Assembly: GCF_024637875.1 (NCBI RefSeq)
Contig: NZ_CP102451.1
Span: 2,075,469 to 2,139,468, forward strand
Length of the DNA: 64,000 nt
Origin: Vagococcus luciliae
GTDB lineage: Bacteria > Bacillota > Bacilli > Lactobacillales > Vagococcaceae
Reading direction: 5' to 3'
Part shown: piece by piece, positions 10,627 through 20,544 of the stretch
Numbering within the stretch: position 1 is the first letter of the stretch
How the letters are laid out: every line of letters begins with the position of its first letter
Made by a program: the position numbers and the translations under genes
The notes under the pieces: generated by a model
Databases searched by the model: none
Told to the model about the DNA's origin: nothing
What the model saw: only the letters and a program-made list of their open reading frames with translations

Positions 10627-11253
10627 TTAAACGACTTTTAATGTTTCCTCATAAATTTCATCTGCTAATAAACAACCCTTAGCTAATAATGCTTCACCGT
10701 CTTGTCGATAAGACGCAACAAATTCTTCATTCTTAATACCTGATAAATTAATTAAAACATTCAGCCATGCGCCTTGAATTCCAGCTTTTAAGCTAAGTGC
10801 GGCAACACCTAAGTCACTTGCTGCATTAGTATTTGATTTTCCAATAGCACGTTTTGTCACTTCAAGTGCTTCTAACATTAATTTCATCATATCTAGTGGT
10901 GATTTAGCTGCTCCTTCTAAAGCTGATTGCATAGCCGCACGTCTAGCTGCTTTTTCATCATCTGTGTCTTTTGGCATACTAAACACTGCTGAAACTGCGT
11001 TAAATGCTTCTGTATCTTTATCTATTGCTTCAAGTAAATTCTTTTGGAGTTGTTTTGTTTCATCGAACACTAATTTAATTTCATCTTCGTATTCAGCATA
11101 TTTCTTTTTACCGATTGTTAATTCACAAACCATTTTTGTTAAAGAAATTCCCATTGTTGCAGATAATGCCGCTGCTGATCCTCCACCAGGAGCGGGAGCA
11201 TCTGATCCCAATGTTTCAATAAATTCACTTACCGTTAATTCGACTAATTTCAT
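10627..11253 (-). CDS. fchA: formimidoyltetrahydrofolate cyclodeaminase
   Basis: FchA turns 5-formimino-THF into 5,10-methenyl-THF and ammonia. The 208-residue, largely helical protein has the conserved N-terminal PAPGGGSAAALSATMG segment and FNAVSAVFSMPKDTD and SNTNAASDLGVAALSLKAG blocks. In mammals this domain is fused to the formiminotransferase; here it is a separate gene 13 bp downstream of ftcD, with AAGGAG nine bases ahead of the ATG. It hands its product into the folate pool used by Fhs. Confidence 0.94.
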   Translation of the reverse strand: MKLVELTVSEFIETLGSDAPAPGGGSAAALSATMGISLTKMVCELTIGKKKYAEYEDEIKLVFDETKQLQKNLLEAIDKDTEAFNAVSAVFSMPKDTDDEKAARRAAMQSALEGAAKSPLDMMKLMLEALEVTKRAIGKSNTNAASDLGVAALSLKAGIQGAWLNVLINLSGIKNEEFVASYRQDGEALLAKGCLLADEIYEETLKVV

Positions 11254-11266
11254 CTTTAGCAGCTCC

Positions 11267-12166
11267 TTAGTTTAATAAATGATTTTCTAATACTTGTTTA
11301 CCGTAATCAAAGTCTTCTACTTGTAAGTAGTATTCCGCACAATCAATCAATGCTTTTGCTGGTGTTAAACCAATGATTTCACTACCAATAATATTTACAC
11401 CATAACGTTTTGCTTCAAAACGGATTGTTTCAAATGTACGATAAAGTGGTGTTCCTTCAAAGTTAACCATGTTCATAGAAACTTGGGCGATATTTCTATC
11501 TTCTAGCATTACGCCGATACCTTTACAATATTTAAATCCGCCACCTGATGCACGAATGATACGAGCAATTTTGTTAGCAATGTCAATGTTATCAGTATCT
11601 AAATTCACATTAAAGGCTACTAATGGCATTCTTGCTCCAACTGCTGTAATTCCTGCTGTAGGATGGATAGCTCTTTCACCAAAGTCTGGAGCCCATTCTT
11701 CTTCTTTTAATTTTTCTGGCATGCCTTCAAATTGTCCTTTACGAACTTTTGCCAAGTTTTTACGAGTTGGTGCAGATGCTGATTCTTCATATAAGAAAAT
11801 TGGAATATCTAATTCATCGTTGATACGTTTTGCTACTTTTTTTGAAATGTCGACACATTCTTCTAACGTTACATCTTTAATCGGAATAAACGGAACAACG
11901 TCTGTTGCACCCATTCTAGGATGTTCTCCTGTATGTTTTGTCATATCTATATTTTCACTTGCATATTTTACTAATTGAAAAGCAACTTCTTGAATACCAT
12001 CTTCATCCCCAACTAGTGTAAACACACTTCGGTTATGACTTTTATCTGAAGAGTGATCTAATAAAGTAACCCCGCCAACACTTTTTGCCACTGAAACTAA
12101 CCCATTAATGACTTCTTCATTTTTACCTTCACTAAAATTTGGGACACATTCAATAATTTTTGCCAT
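11267..12166 (-). CDS. ftcD: glutamate formimidoyltransferase
   Basis: FtcD moves the formimino group of formiminoglutamate to THF and releases glutamate, replacing the hydrolytic HutG route. The 299-residue product begins AKIIECVPNFSEGKNEEVI, with the family signature HTGEHPRMGATDVVPFIPI and FNVNLDTDNIDIANKIAR. I use the ATG at 12166 although its AAAGGA site is eleven bases away, because the upstream ATG (12178) overlaps that site and the family begins at MAKIIEC. It is the first gene of the series that runs to hutH. Confidence 0.95.
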   Translation of the reverse strand: MAKIIECVPNFSEGKNEEVINGLVSVAKSVGGVTLLDHSSDKSHNRSVFTLVGDEDGIQEVAFQLVKYASENIDMTKHTGEHPRMGATDVVPFIPIKDVTLEECVDISKKVAKRINDELDIPIFLYEESASAPTRKNLAKVRKGQFEGMPEKLKEEEWAPDFGERAIHPTAGITAVGARMPLVAFNVNLDTDNIDIANKIARIIRASGGGFKYCKGIGVMLEDRNIAQVSMNMVNFEGTPLYRTFETIRFEAKRYGVNIIGSEIIGLTPAKALIDCAEYYLQVEDFDYGKQVLENHLLN

Positions 12167-12230
12167 TATAAACAACATCCTTTCAATTTATGGTTTGATA
12201 CACGTAAAAACTATGTACAAATACTATAAC

Positions 12231-12293
12231 CTACTTTTACAATAAAAAGTAAGAATTTACATTTTTCACTCCCTTACTTTTATTAAAATAAAG
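12231..12293. promoter_or_regulatory. paired AT-rich palindromes, possible hut operator
   Basis: TACTTTTACAATAAAAAGTA lies within 12232-12251 and a related arm pattern TTACTTTTATTAAAATAAAG at 12274-12293, about 42 bp apart, roughly four helical turns. Both flank the likely ftcD promoter. A repressor site is an inference; AT-rich DNA can give such pairs by chance. Confidence 0.3.
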
Positions 12294-12304
12294 CACAACT
12301 TTTT

Positions 12305-12319
12305 GGGTAGCGCTTTCAA
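12305..12319 (-). promoter_or_regulatory. cre-like site upstream of ftcD operon
   Basis: On the minus strand the sequence is TTGAAAGCGCTACCC, close to the Firmicute CcpA consensus WTGNAANCGNWNNCW in its left half and core. It lies about 140 bp upstream of the ftcD start, where CcpA binding would place histidine degradation under carbon catabolite control. Confidence 0.6.
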
Positions 12320-12762
12320 TCGACACCCAAAGAATAGCACCCTTTAAATAACAAGTCAATAACACTTTTATATAAAAAGACAACTTGTGAAACAATTAGT
12401 AATAGTCATTTTTTGTACAATTTTTTAATTTTATTTGCTAACAAAAACCAAGTTAAAAAAATCGTTTTTTCTAGTCTTAATCTTTTGACCTTTTTTTGAC
12501 AATTTTGCCGTTGAATAAGATGAAGAGTTAAATTAACATTGTCATATCAACATTTATTATATAGTAAAGCTAGTTTATCAATAGAATTTTTTTATCATAT
12601 TAACCATTTAAAAATCTTATCAAAAATAAAATGATTTTTTATTCTAGTTTTACTCATTAAAATTTCATCGTGTTTAAAAAAGGATTTTGACGATTATTAG
12701 ATAAAAAAATTGTGTTAAAAAAATAATTAAATAACAAAAAAATATTTTTAGAGGTGGTAAAA

Positions 12763-14145
12763 ATGGCGATATATTTACTAGCAGATTTTGGAAGTACCTA
12801 CACTAAATTGACTGCGATTGATGATGTGAAACAAGACATTATTGCAACTAGCAAAGCCTATACAACAGTTAAAACAAATGTATTAGATGGATACAACCAA
12901 GCCTATAACGATTTGTTTTCTGGTGTTAACAAACCTCATATAGATAAAGTATTAGCTTGTTCCTCAGCTAAGGGAGGGTTTAAAATGATCGCTATCGGTT
13001 TATCTCCTACTTTAACCGCAGAAGCTGCTAAACGAGCGGCTTTAGGTGCTGGTACTAGAGTGTTAAAAGTCTACAGTTATGGATTAAAGCCTCATGATAT
13101 AGAAGAAATAGAACAACTTCAACCAGACGTTATCCTTTTAAGTGGGGGAACAAATGGAGGAAATGAAAAAAATATTTTAAAAGACGCTAAATTATTAACC
13201 GAACTTTCATTAGACATACCTATCTTAGTAGCCGGAAATGAAGAAACTTATCCGGAATTAAAAGCGATTTTCAAACAATTTTGTGTTAATTTCTATTTAA
13301 CAGAAAATGTAATGCCGCAAATCAATCAACTAAATGCTGGACCAACTAGACAAATATTACGCCAAATATTCATTCATAATATCGTGAAAGCAAAAGGAAT
13401 GGGTGACATACAAGCTACATTATCTAACGACATTATTCCTACCCCCTCCTCTGTTTTATATGCTGCAGAGCTTTTATCAAAAGGAACAAAAAAAAATAAA
13501 GGTTTTGGAAATATCCTTATTGTTGATGTAGGTGGAGCCACGACGGATATCCACTCCATTGGTAGCGGCAAAAAACAACAAACAAACGTCCAATTTGATG
13601 GATTAGAAGAACCCTTTAGTAAGAGAACTGTCGAAGGAGATTTAGGAATGCGTTACTCTGCTACTAGTTTATTAGAAAGTACCTCTTATCAGTCATTTGC
13701 TACTTATACTTCTTTTGATGAGGAAACGATTAAAGAAAAATGTCATTTTAGAAGTCAACATCCTGAATACATTGCTGATACTATAGAAGAAAAAATCATA
13801 GATAATACTATTGCAAAAATCGCTATTAAAACAGCGATTAGTCGCCATGCTGGCTACTATGTAAAAGAGCAAACACCTTCTCGTAAGATTTATCATCAAT
13901 ATGGCAAGGATTTACGGCTCTTCACGACAATTATTGGTACAGGTGGAATTCTTGTTCACAATGATCACCCTGAGGATGTTTTATCAGCTGCTCTTTCACC
14001 AACTAATAAGACTCTCTTAACACCTGAACAAAGTTCTTTATACTTAGATAAAGCATATATACTTTCAGCAATAGGGTTATTATCAACAGTGGATAAAGAT
14101 TTAGCTTTTAACATTGCGATGAAATATCTTACTAAATTAAACTAA
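12763..14145 (+). CDS. MutL/GlmL-type ASKHA ATPase
   Basis: The 460-residue protein begins MAIYLLADFGSTYTKLTAID, an ASKHA phosphate-1 loop, and has LLSGGTNGGNEKN and LIVDVGGATTDIHSI loops of the same fold. This matches the MutL/GlmL family (no relation to mismatch-repair MutL), found beside adenosylcobalamin mutases such as glutamate mutase and ornithine aminomutase, where it is thought to help maintain the enzyme. No mutase subunit gene is in this window. Neighbouring hut genes release glutamate, a possible mutase substrate. I start at ATG 12763, since the GTG at 12754 lies within the GAGGTGG ribosome site. Confidence 0.8.
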   Translation: MAIYLLADFGSTYTKLTAIDDVKQDIIATSKAYTTVKTNVLDGYNQAYNDLFSGVNKPHIDKVLACSSAKGGFKMIAIGLSPTLTAEAAKRAALGAGTRVLKVYSYGLKPHDIEEIEQLQPDVILLSGGTNGGNEKNILKDAKLLTELSLDIPILVAGNEETYPELKAIFKQFCVNFYLTENVMPQINQLNAGPTRQILRQIFIHNIVKAKGMGDIQATLSNDIIPTPSSVLYAAELLSKGTKKNKGFGNILIVDVGGATTDIHSIGSGKKQQTNVQFDGLEEPFSKRTVEGDLGMRYSATSLLESTSYQSFATYTSFDEETIKEKCHFRSQHPEYIADTIEEKIIDNTIAKIAIKTAISRHAGYYVKEQTPSRKIYHQYGKDLRLFTTIIGTGGILVHNDHPEDVLSAALSPTNKTLLTPEQSSLYLDKAYILSAIGLLSTVDKDLAFNIAMKYLTKLN

Positions 14146-14184
14146 AAAAATCCTCCGAGAATAGCTTCTCGGGGGATTCTCATT
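14142..14184. terminator. bidirectional terminator
   Basis: AATCCTCCGAGAA (14149-14161) pairs with TTCTCGGGGGATT (14166-14178) around a TAGC loop. A-rich DNA on the left and T-rich DNA on the right provide U-tracts for both the mutL-like gene and the converging small gene. Confidence 0.85.
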
Positions 14185-14190
14185 TTCTTT

Positions 14191-14484
14191 TTAGAAGTAA
14201 TTAGTGATAAACGCAACTGTTTCTACATCTAATCCTAATCCTTCAAAATCTTTTTCAAACTGTTCTAATTCTTTTGCTTCATACTTATCATATTTATCAA
14301 CATCATGCAATAGACGTTTAATCTCATGTAATGCTCTACGTTGAACATACCATTTTTTAATTTCACGTTTTTTATCAGGAGTATCTTCTAAACTAACTTC
14401 TTCATCTAAGTATTTGTCTAATTTTTCCATTACTTTAGCAATATCATCTAATACTTTTTCTTCTTTCTTATCATAGTTTGTCAT
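14191..14484 (-). CDS. small charged protein of unknown function
   Basis: I do not recognise this 97-residue protein. It is rich in Lys, Glu and Asp, has no membrane segment or signal peptide, and looks largely helical with heptad-like leucines (EKVLDDIAKVMEKLDKYLDE, then HEIKRLLHDVDKYDKYEAKE), so a coiled-coil or helical bundle is likely. A TAGGAGGAG site directly precedes the ATG and a terminator follows, which supports a real single-gene unit. The neighbouring wall hydrolase is on the same strand but upstream sequence offers no link. Confidence 0.7.
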   Translation of the reverse strand: MTNYDKKEEKVLDDIAKVMEKLDKYLDEEVSLEDTPDKKREIKKWYVQRRALHEIKRLLHDVDKYDKYEAKELEQFEKDFEGLGLDVETVAFITNYF

Positions 14485-14594
14485 ATAAATCTCCTCCTAA
14501 AATAGCACATTTATTATTACATGGTTAGTCTACTACTATTTAGTCAAAATTGAAAATGATAACCTATAAAAAACGGCTATCTATTCACATTTAA

Positions 14595-16121
14595 TTAAAA
14601 ATCAAAATATGATGTTGGGTTTAAATAATGTTTCCACATATCTGTACTTATCCCAAAATGTAAATGACTTCCTGTTGAATTTCCAGTGCTACCAACTAAT
14701 CCAACAATATTGCCACTTGTTACTTTTTCTCCAAGAGACACACTAATTGAATTTAAATGGAAATAATTTGTGTATAAATCATTTAAATGTTTGATAATCA
14801 CATAATTTCCTGCAGACGGATCAAATCCTGTTCCAACAACCACACCATCACTAGAAGCAAGTACAGGTGTATTAGCAGCAATAGCTAAATCGATTCCATC
14901 ATGATGTTCACTTCCCCTTTGTCCAAATGGGCTTGAAATAATGTATTTTTCATCCAATGGTAATGTAAAGATGGCTTTTTTCTTTGATTCTGGATTCATA
15001 ATTTCATAAGTATCTACTTGTTTATTATGTTTTGTTACACGCTTACCTTTTTTCACTGCTTGATCAAAATAAGTTAAATCATATGTTTCAATTAAAGAAT
15101 TTAATTTTTCATCATAACGTGTATCTGTCGCATATTTTCCTGTTAAAAAAGCAGTTGCTTCTTTATATGACTTAGCTTCCTTTTTACTGACTCCTTTATA
15201 AAAGTTTTCATTAGATGCTAGTCCTGACTTCATTAATTTTGCATAATCTTCAAGAGATTCTTTTGTTGAAGGGTATTTTCTAAATTTTGCTTGAATACCA
15301 TATAATTGACCAGAACCATTATCTTCTAATGTATAAAAAGAAGCTGATTCACCCTTATATTCGCCTTTTATGCCAAATAAATTATAATTTGGATAAGCTG
15401 ATAAAGAGCTTTGACCACTTCCAGATTCTAAAATAGCTTGTGCAATCATGACTGAAGCATATAAGTCATATTCTTGACCAATTTTTCTAGCATATTCACC
15501 TATCTCATTAATGAACTCTTGTGTTGTTTTTGTGACTGAAAAATGAATTGGTGAATTTTCTTTATTACTAGTTATTTGACTGGCATCACTAAAATAAGTA
15601 GCTTCTGACTGAGCAGGATAACTAACAACTGGTTTTTGCTCTGGTTTTTGTTCCGGTTTTTGTTCCGGTTTTTGTTCCGGCTTTTGTTCTGGTTTTTGTT
15701 CTGGTTTTTGTTCTGGTTTTTGTTCTGGTTTTTGTTCTGGTTTTTGTTCCGGCTTTTGTTCTGGTTTTTGTTCCGGCTTTTGTTCTGGTTTTTGTTCCGG
15801 TTTTTCTTCTGGCTTTTGTTCTGGTTTTTGTTCCGGCTTTTGTTCTGGCTTTTGTTCTGGTTTTTGTTCCGGTTTTTCTTCTGGTTTTTCTTCTGGTTTT
15901 TCTTCTGTCGCCTGGGTGTCATTAGGTATATTTTCACTTATGCCATTTGTTTCATTTTCAGAAACTCTCTCTACTGATTGGTCTATTTCTTCAATAGATT
16001 TTAGTTGTGATACATTACTATCTGTTTGAGTTGATACATCTACTGCATCTGATAAGATCCCAACAGATAAACTTTGACATATTAATGTCGATACAAGCAA
16101 GTATGGTGCAATTTTTTTCAT
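14595..16121 (-). CDS. secreted wall hydrolase: glucosaminidase plus M23 peptidase
   Basis: The 508-residue protein has a signal peptide (residues 1 to about 26), an acidic linker, a KPE[QE] repeat (about residues 72-163), a glucosaminidase domain (about 195-340; ASVMIAQAILESGSGQSS, YNLFGIKGEYKG), and a C-terminal M23 metallopeptidase (about 390-500; HHDGIDLAIAANTPV and the zinc motif GSHLHFGIS). It should cut both glycan and peptide bonds of peptidoglycan outside the cell. The charged repeat probably spans or binds the wall. AGGGG precedes the ATG. The two catalytic classes in one protein suggest a cell separation or remodelling role; no phage genes adjoin it. Confidence 0.9.
   Translation of the reverse strand: MKKIAPYLLVSTLICQSLSVGILSDAVDVSTQTDSNVSQLKSIEEIDQSVERVSENETNGISENIPNDTQATEEKPEEKPEEKPEQKPEQKPEQKPEQKPEQKPEEKPEQKPEQKPEQKPEQKPEQKPEQKPEQKPEQKPEQKPEQKPEQKPEQKPEQKPEQKPVVSYPAQSEATYFSDASQITSNKENSPIHFSVTKTTQEFINEIGEYARKIGQEYDLYASVMIAQAILESGSGQSSLSAYPNYNLFGIKGEYKGESASFYTLEDNGSGQLYGIQAKFRKYPSTKESLEDYAKLMKSGLASNENFYKGVSKKEAKSYKEATAFLTGKYATDTRYDEKLNSLIETYDLTYFDQAVKKGKRVTKHNKQVDTYEIMNPESKKKAIFTLPLDEKYIISSPFGQRGSEHHDGIDLAIAANTPVLASSDGVVVGTGFDPSAGNYVIIKHLNDLYTNYFHLNSISVSLGEKVTSGNIVGLVGSTGNSTGSHLHFGISTDMWKHYLNPTSYFDF
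15631..15906. repeat. 23 tandem 12-bp units encoding KPE[QE]
   Basis: The span divides exactly into 23 twelve-base units of the form GGTTTTTGTTCT with single-base variants (CC for CT, CTTCT for GTTCT). On the coding strand they give Lys-Pro-Glu-Gln or Lys-Pro-Glu-Glu. Units differing only at synonymous or Gln/Glu positions form higher-order blocks, as expected from slippage. Open frames on the other strand here are by-products of the repeat. Confidence 0.95.
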
Positions 16122-16256
16122 TTTTCGTTCCCCTTAATAATTTATTTTTATTGGTACTACATTTAAGTTACTACTAAGATAATAGCTTTGATTGTATTAT
16201 CATTTATTTATTTAAAAAAAACAAGTTAATAACACTAAAAGCATCATTATTACAAT

Positions 16257-16299
16257 AAAAAAGCTACTAAGTGACATGCATCACTTTAGTAGCTTTTTT
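16257..16299 (-). terminator. terminator of the glpKOF operon
   Basis: AAAAAAGCTACTAAGTGA pairs with TCACTTTAGTAGCTTTTTT around CATGCA, an almost perfect 18-bp stem with a U-run, just beyond the glpF stop. Confidence 0.9.
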
Positions 16300-16312
16300 A
16301 ATGAATAATTTA

Positions 16313-17032
16313 CTATAGTGGTATCATCATCCACACAGCTGCAGCTAACGCGCCACCCACTAATGGCCCTACAACTGGTACCCAAGAATATGACCAATCA
16401 GACTCACCTTTATTTTTGATTGGCAACATTTGATGTGCAATACGTGGACCCAAATCACGAGCTGGATTAATTGCATATCCTGTCGGACCTCCTAGAGACA
16501 GGCCAAGTGATAAAATTAATATTCCAACAACAACTGGATTGAATCCATCTGCAAATGTATTTTGTCCAAATGCTAACAAACCAAACACTAAAACAAATGT
16601 TCCAATTGCTTCAGTCACAACATTTGATGTATAATTACGAATCGCTGGTCCTGTTGCAAATGTTCCAAGAATAGCTGCTTCATCTTTTGTTGCTTCAAAA
16701 TGTGGTAAATAAGTAATCCAAACTAAAATTGCTCCTACTATACCACCTAAAACTTGTGCGATAAAGAATGGTGCCACTAAATTCCAAGAAAAATCACCTA
16801 CTATTGCTAATCCTAATGTCACAGCGGGATTTAAATGAGCCGGTCCCATAAATCCAGAAATATAAACTGCGATCGTTACAGCTGCTCCCCATCCTAATGT
16901 TACAGCTACCCATCCAGCTCCTTGAGCTTTACTCTTATTTAAACTAACAGCAGCTACTACACCATCACCAAGTAATACCAAAATCAATGTTCCTAAAAAC
17001 TCACTAAAAATTTGTAAACTCGTTGCGTCCAT
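16313..17032 (-). CDS. glpF: glycerol uptake facilitator
   Basis: This 239-residue membrane channel belongs to the aquaporin family and lets glycerol diffuse into the cell. The two half-helix motifs are HLNPAVTLGLA and GYAINPARDLGPR; the aspartate after the second NPAR marks aquaglyceroporins as opposed to water channels. Six membrane helices are visible. It is the last gene of the glpK-glpO-glpF operon, ten bases after glpO, and is followed by a strong terminator. Once inside, glycerol is trapped by GlpK. Confidence 0.94.
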   Translation of the reverse strand: MDATSLQIFSEFLGTLILVLLGDGVVAAVSLNKSKAQGAGWVAVTLGWGAAVTIAVYISGFMGPAHLNPAVTLGLAIVGDFSWNLVAPFFIAQVLGGIVGAILVWITYLPHFEATKDEAAILGTFATGPAIRNYTSNVVTEAIGTFVLVFGLLAFGQNTFADGFNPVVVGILILSLGLSLGGPTGYAINPARDLGPRIAHQMLPIKNKGESDWSYSWVPVVGPLVGGALAAAVWMMIPL

Positions 17033-17042
17033 TATATTTAAC

Positions 17043-18869
17043 TCACCCTTCTATTTTCAAGTCTGATAAAAATGATTCTGACATTGCATTATCTAATTCT
17101 TTTGTATAATTGCTCACTTCTTCTTGTGTCCACTCAAAATATTGAGACATAGCATTTATAATAGCCTCTTTTATCTTCTCTAATCGATCACGTTTAAATA
17201 ATAAATAATTTGTACGTCTTAACACATAATCAACTGGCGTTAATGTCATCTCTTCTTCAAGCGCATACATTAAACTCATCGATTCTGCTTTTGTTAATCC
17301 CATAAAATCAACTTTATCATATGACAAGACTTTATTTATATTTGCTCCATAAAGATTAGCTAAATCACTAGCTTCTTCTTTACTCAAGCCTTGTTCTATA
17401 GCTAATTTTGTAAATACTTCAGTCATTTCTTCGACTTTTGTTGGATCAAATTCTCCACCTGAGACAGGATAACTCTTAGAGTCAACCAAATGATACTCTC
17501 TACCAAAGTTTTCTTTTAAAATTGAAGCAATCAAATTTAATGCTCCTTCTGCCATCAAGCGATAATCGGTAATCTTTCCACCTGCTAATGTCACTAATCC
17601 ATCTTTTGTCACATCTAAGCTACTTCCACGTGACACAGAAGAAGCAGATACCTCTTTTTCACCACTACTTGTCTTAGCTTTTTTGATGGTCTGTTCAATG
17701 GATTCTTTTGACCCTATCCCTGCTTCAAAATCTTTTACAGATCGAATGACTAACTCTAAACTTTCATCTGACAACGATGCTTTTGATCCACCATTATAAT
17801 CTGAACCAGCATTTCCAGATAAAAGCGGTCTCAATCCTGCCCAACTTGCTTCAATATCTTCTAGTGTAATATCTCGTTTAGGGAAACGATTATTAACAAC
17901 TTTTAACAAATAATCAACATCTTCTTGTGTCACTGTTGGGTGCATCAAATCTCCTGTATAATCGGTATCTGTTGTGCCGAAATACGTTTTATTCTCTCTT
18001 GGTATGACAAAGACCATTCGACCATCAGATAATCCTGTATCAAAATAGACTGGTTGTGTCACAGGTAACTTATCATAATCAACCACTAAATGAACCCCTT
18101 TAGTTGGTCTCATTTGGTTTGTCACAGTCTGATCTTTTGATAGTCCACGAATAGTATCACTCCATGGTCCAGTTGTATTTACCACAATATTTGCGTGAAT
18201 TTCATACGTTTCACCTGTTAACACATCTTCTACATGGACACCTGATATTTTATGATGATTATCATAAATCAATCCTATCACTTTCGTTTTGCTTAATAAA
18301 TGAGCTCCATCTTCATGTGCTTTTTTAATATTTTCTATCACTAATCTGGCATCATTATTTTTAAAGTCAAGATAAATGCCACCACCAAGAAGTTTGTCTT
18401 GATTTAAATGAGGGCTAACTTCCAATACTTCTTCTTTTGTTAGTACACGATTTTCATATTTTGTTCCGGTAACGTGTGCTAAATTATCATATAAATCCAT
18501 TGCTACTTTTAAAGAAAATAGAGAAAATGTATTGTTTGGTTCATCATAGATTGGTAATAACATTGGATTAGGCTTTGGGATATGAGGAGCTATTTTTTGG
18601 ACATTTGCCCGTTCACTCACTGTATCAGATACCACTTCAACATCAAATGTTTTAAGGTATCTGATACCTCCATGTACTAGTTTAGTCGAACGTGAAGATG
18701 TTCCTTCAGCAAAATCTTGCATCTCAACTAATGCGGTACTCATACCAGAAGCAGCGGTCTGTAAAGCCAGACCCGCTCCTGTAATACCGCCACCAATAAT
18801 TAATACATCAACCGGATGATTTTTTAAATAATTAATACTTTCTTGTCTTGTTTTTAAAGAAAAACTCAT
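17043..18869 (-). CDS. glpO: alpha-glycerophosphate oxidase
   Basis: GlpO oxidises glycerol-3-phosphate to dihydroxyacetone phosphate with oxygen, making hydrogen peroxide; it is an FAD enzyme at the membrane. The 608-residue product has the FAD loop VDVLIIGGGITGAGLALQ, STKLVHGGIRYL, and GTTDTDYTGD. The serine-, lysine- and glutamate-rich stretch around residues 355-415 is the insertion that distinguishes lactic acid bacterial GlpO from the dehydrogenase GlpD. I start at 18869 (MSFSLKTRQ), nine bases after AAGGA; an ATG at 18875 is too close. It lies between glpK and glpF in one operon. Confidence 0.94.
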   Translation of the reverse strand: MSFSLKTRQESINYLKNHPVDVLIIGGGITGAGLALQTAASGMSTALVEMQDFAEGTSSRSTKLVHGGIRYLKTFDVEVVSDTVSERANVQKIAPHIPKPNPMLLPIYDEPNNTFSLFSLKVAMDLYDNLAHVTGTKYENRVLTKEEVLEVSPHLNQDKLLGGGIYLDFKNNDARLVIENIKKAHEDGAHLLSKTKVIGLIYDNHHKISGVHVEDVLTGETYEIHANIVVNTTGPWSDTIRGLSKDQTVTNQMRPTKGVHLVVDYDKLPVTQPVYFDTGLSDGRMVFVIPRENKTYFGTTDTDYTGDLMHPTVTQEDVDYLLKVVNNRFPKRDITLEDIEASWAGLRPLLSGNAGSDYNGGSKASLSDESLELVIRSVKDFEAGIGSKESIEQTIKKAKTSSGEKEVSASSVSRGSSLDVTKDGLVTLAGGKITDYRLMAEGALNLIASILKENFGREYHLVDSKSYPVSGGEFDPTKVEEMTEVFTKLAIEQGLSKEEASDLANLYGANINKVLSYDKVDFMGLTKAESMSLMYALEEEMTLTPVDYVLRRTNYLLFKRDRLEKIKEAIINAMSQYFEWTQEEVSNYTKELDNAMSESFLSDLKIEG

Positions 18870-18886
18870 TGTCATCAGTCCTTATA

Positions 18887-20440
<1,554 letters not shown>

Positions 20441-20466
20441 TCATTCTACCTTTTTTTTGATAATAC

Positions 20467-20509
20467 AAACAGTCAATAATTATTTAATTTTAAAAATTAT
20501 TGACTGTTT
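20467..20509. repeat. 43-bp near-perfect palindrome between mga-like gene and glpK
   Basis: AAACAGTCAATAATT at the left is exactly mirrored by AATTATTGACTGTTT at the right, around an AT-only centre. It may terminate the regulator transcript (though no clean U-run follows on the minus strand) or be the operator for the glpK operon, whose promoter lies immediately downstream and has a poor -35. Confidence 0.7.
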
Positions 20510-20544
20510 CAAGTTATCTCTATACCAAACATGAGTTATACCAA

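Larger units (their letters stand above)
12167..12762. other. long gene-free interval between ftcD and the mutL-like gene
   Basis: About 600 bp of very AT-rich DNA without a credible coding sequence separates two divergent genes. Near ftcD it holds a cre-like site (12305-12319) and a pair of similar imperfect palindromes (12231-12253 and 12273-12293). TATAGT at about 12225-12230 on the minus strand is a possible -10 for ftcD. Towards the mutL-like gene, TTGACA near 12495-12500 lacks a clear -10. A leader of some 200 bases may precede that gene. No riboswitch or T-box pattern was recognised. Confidence 0.5.

Noticed and set aside
11469..11978. Plus-strand open frame of 169 codons opposite ftcD
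   Set aside because: It is a shadow of the conserved formimidoyltransferase gene and has no start signals.
12167..12762. Riboswitch or small RNA in the long gap before the mutL-like gene
   Set aside because: A cobalamin riboswitch would fit the theme, but I found no B12-box or stable GC-containing helices; the sequence is almost entirely A/T.
15631..15906. Possible CRISPR array
   Set aside because: Repeats are 12 bp, contiguous and in frame within a gene, with no spacers.
15636..15977. Long open frame opposite the KPEQ repeat, giving a Phe/Leu/Trp-rich protein
   Set aside because: It is the mirror of the 12-bp repeat in the hydrolase gene; low-complexity periodic DNA keeps all frames open, and there is no ribosome site or family match.
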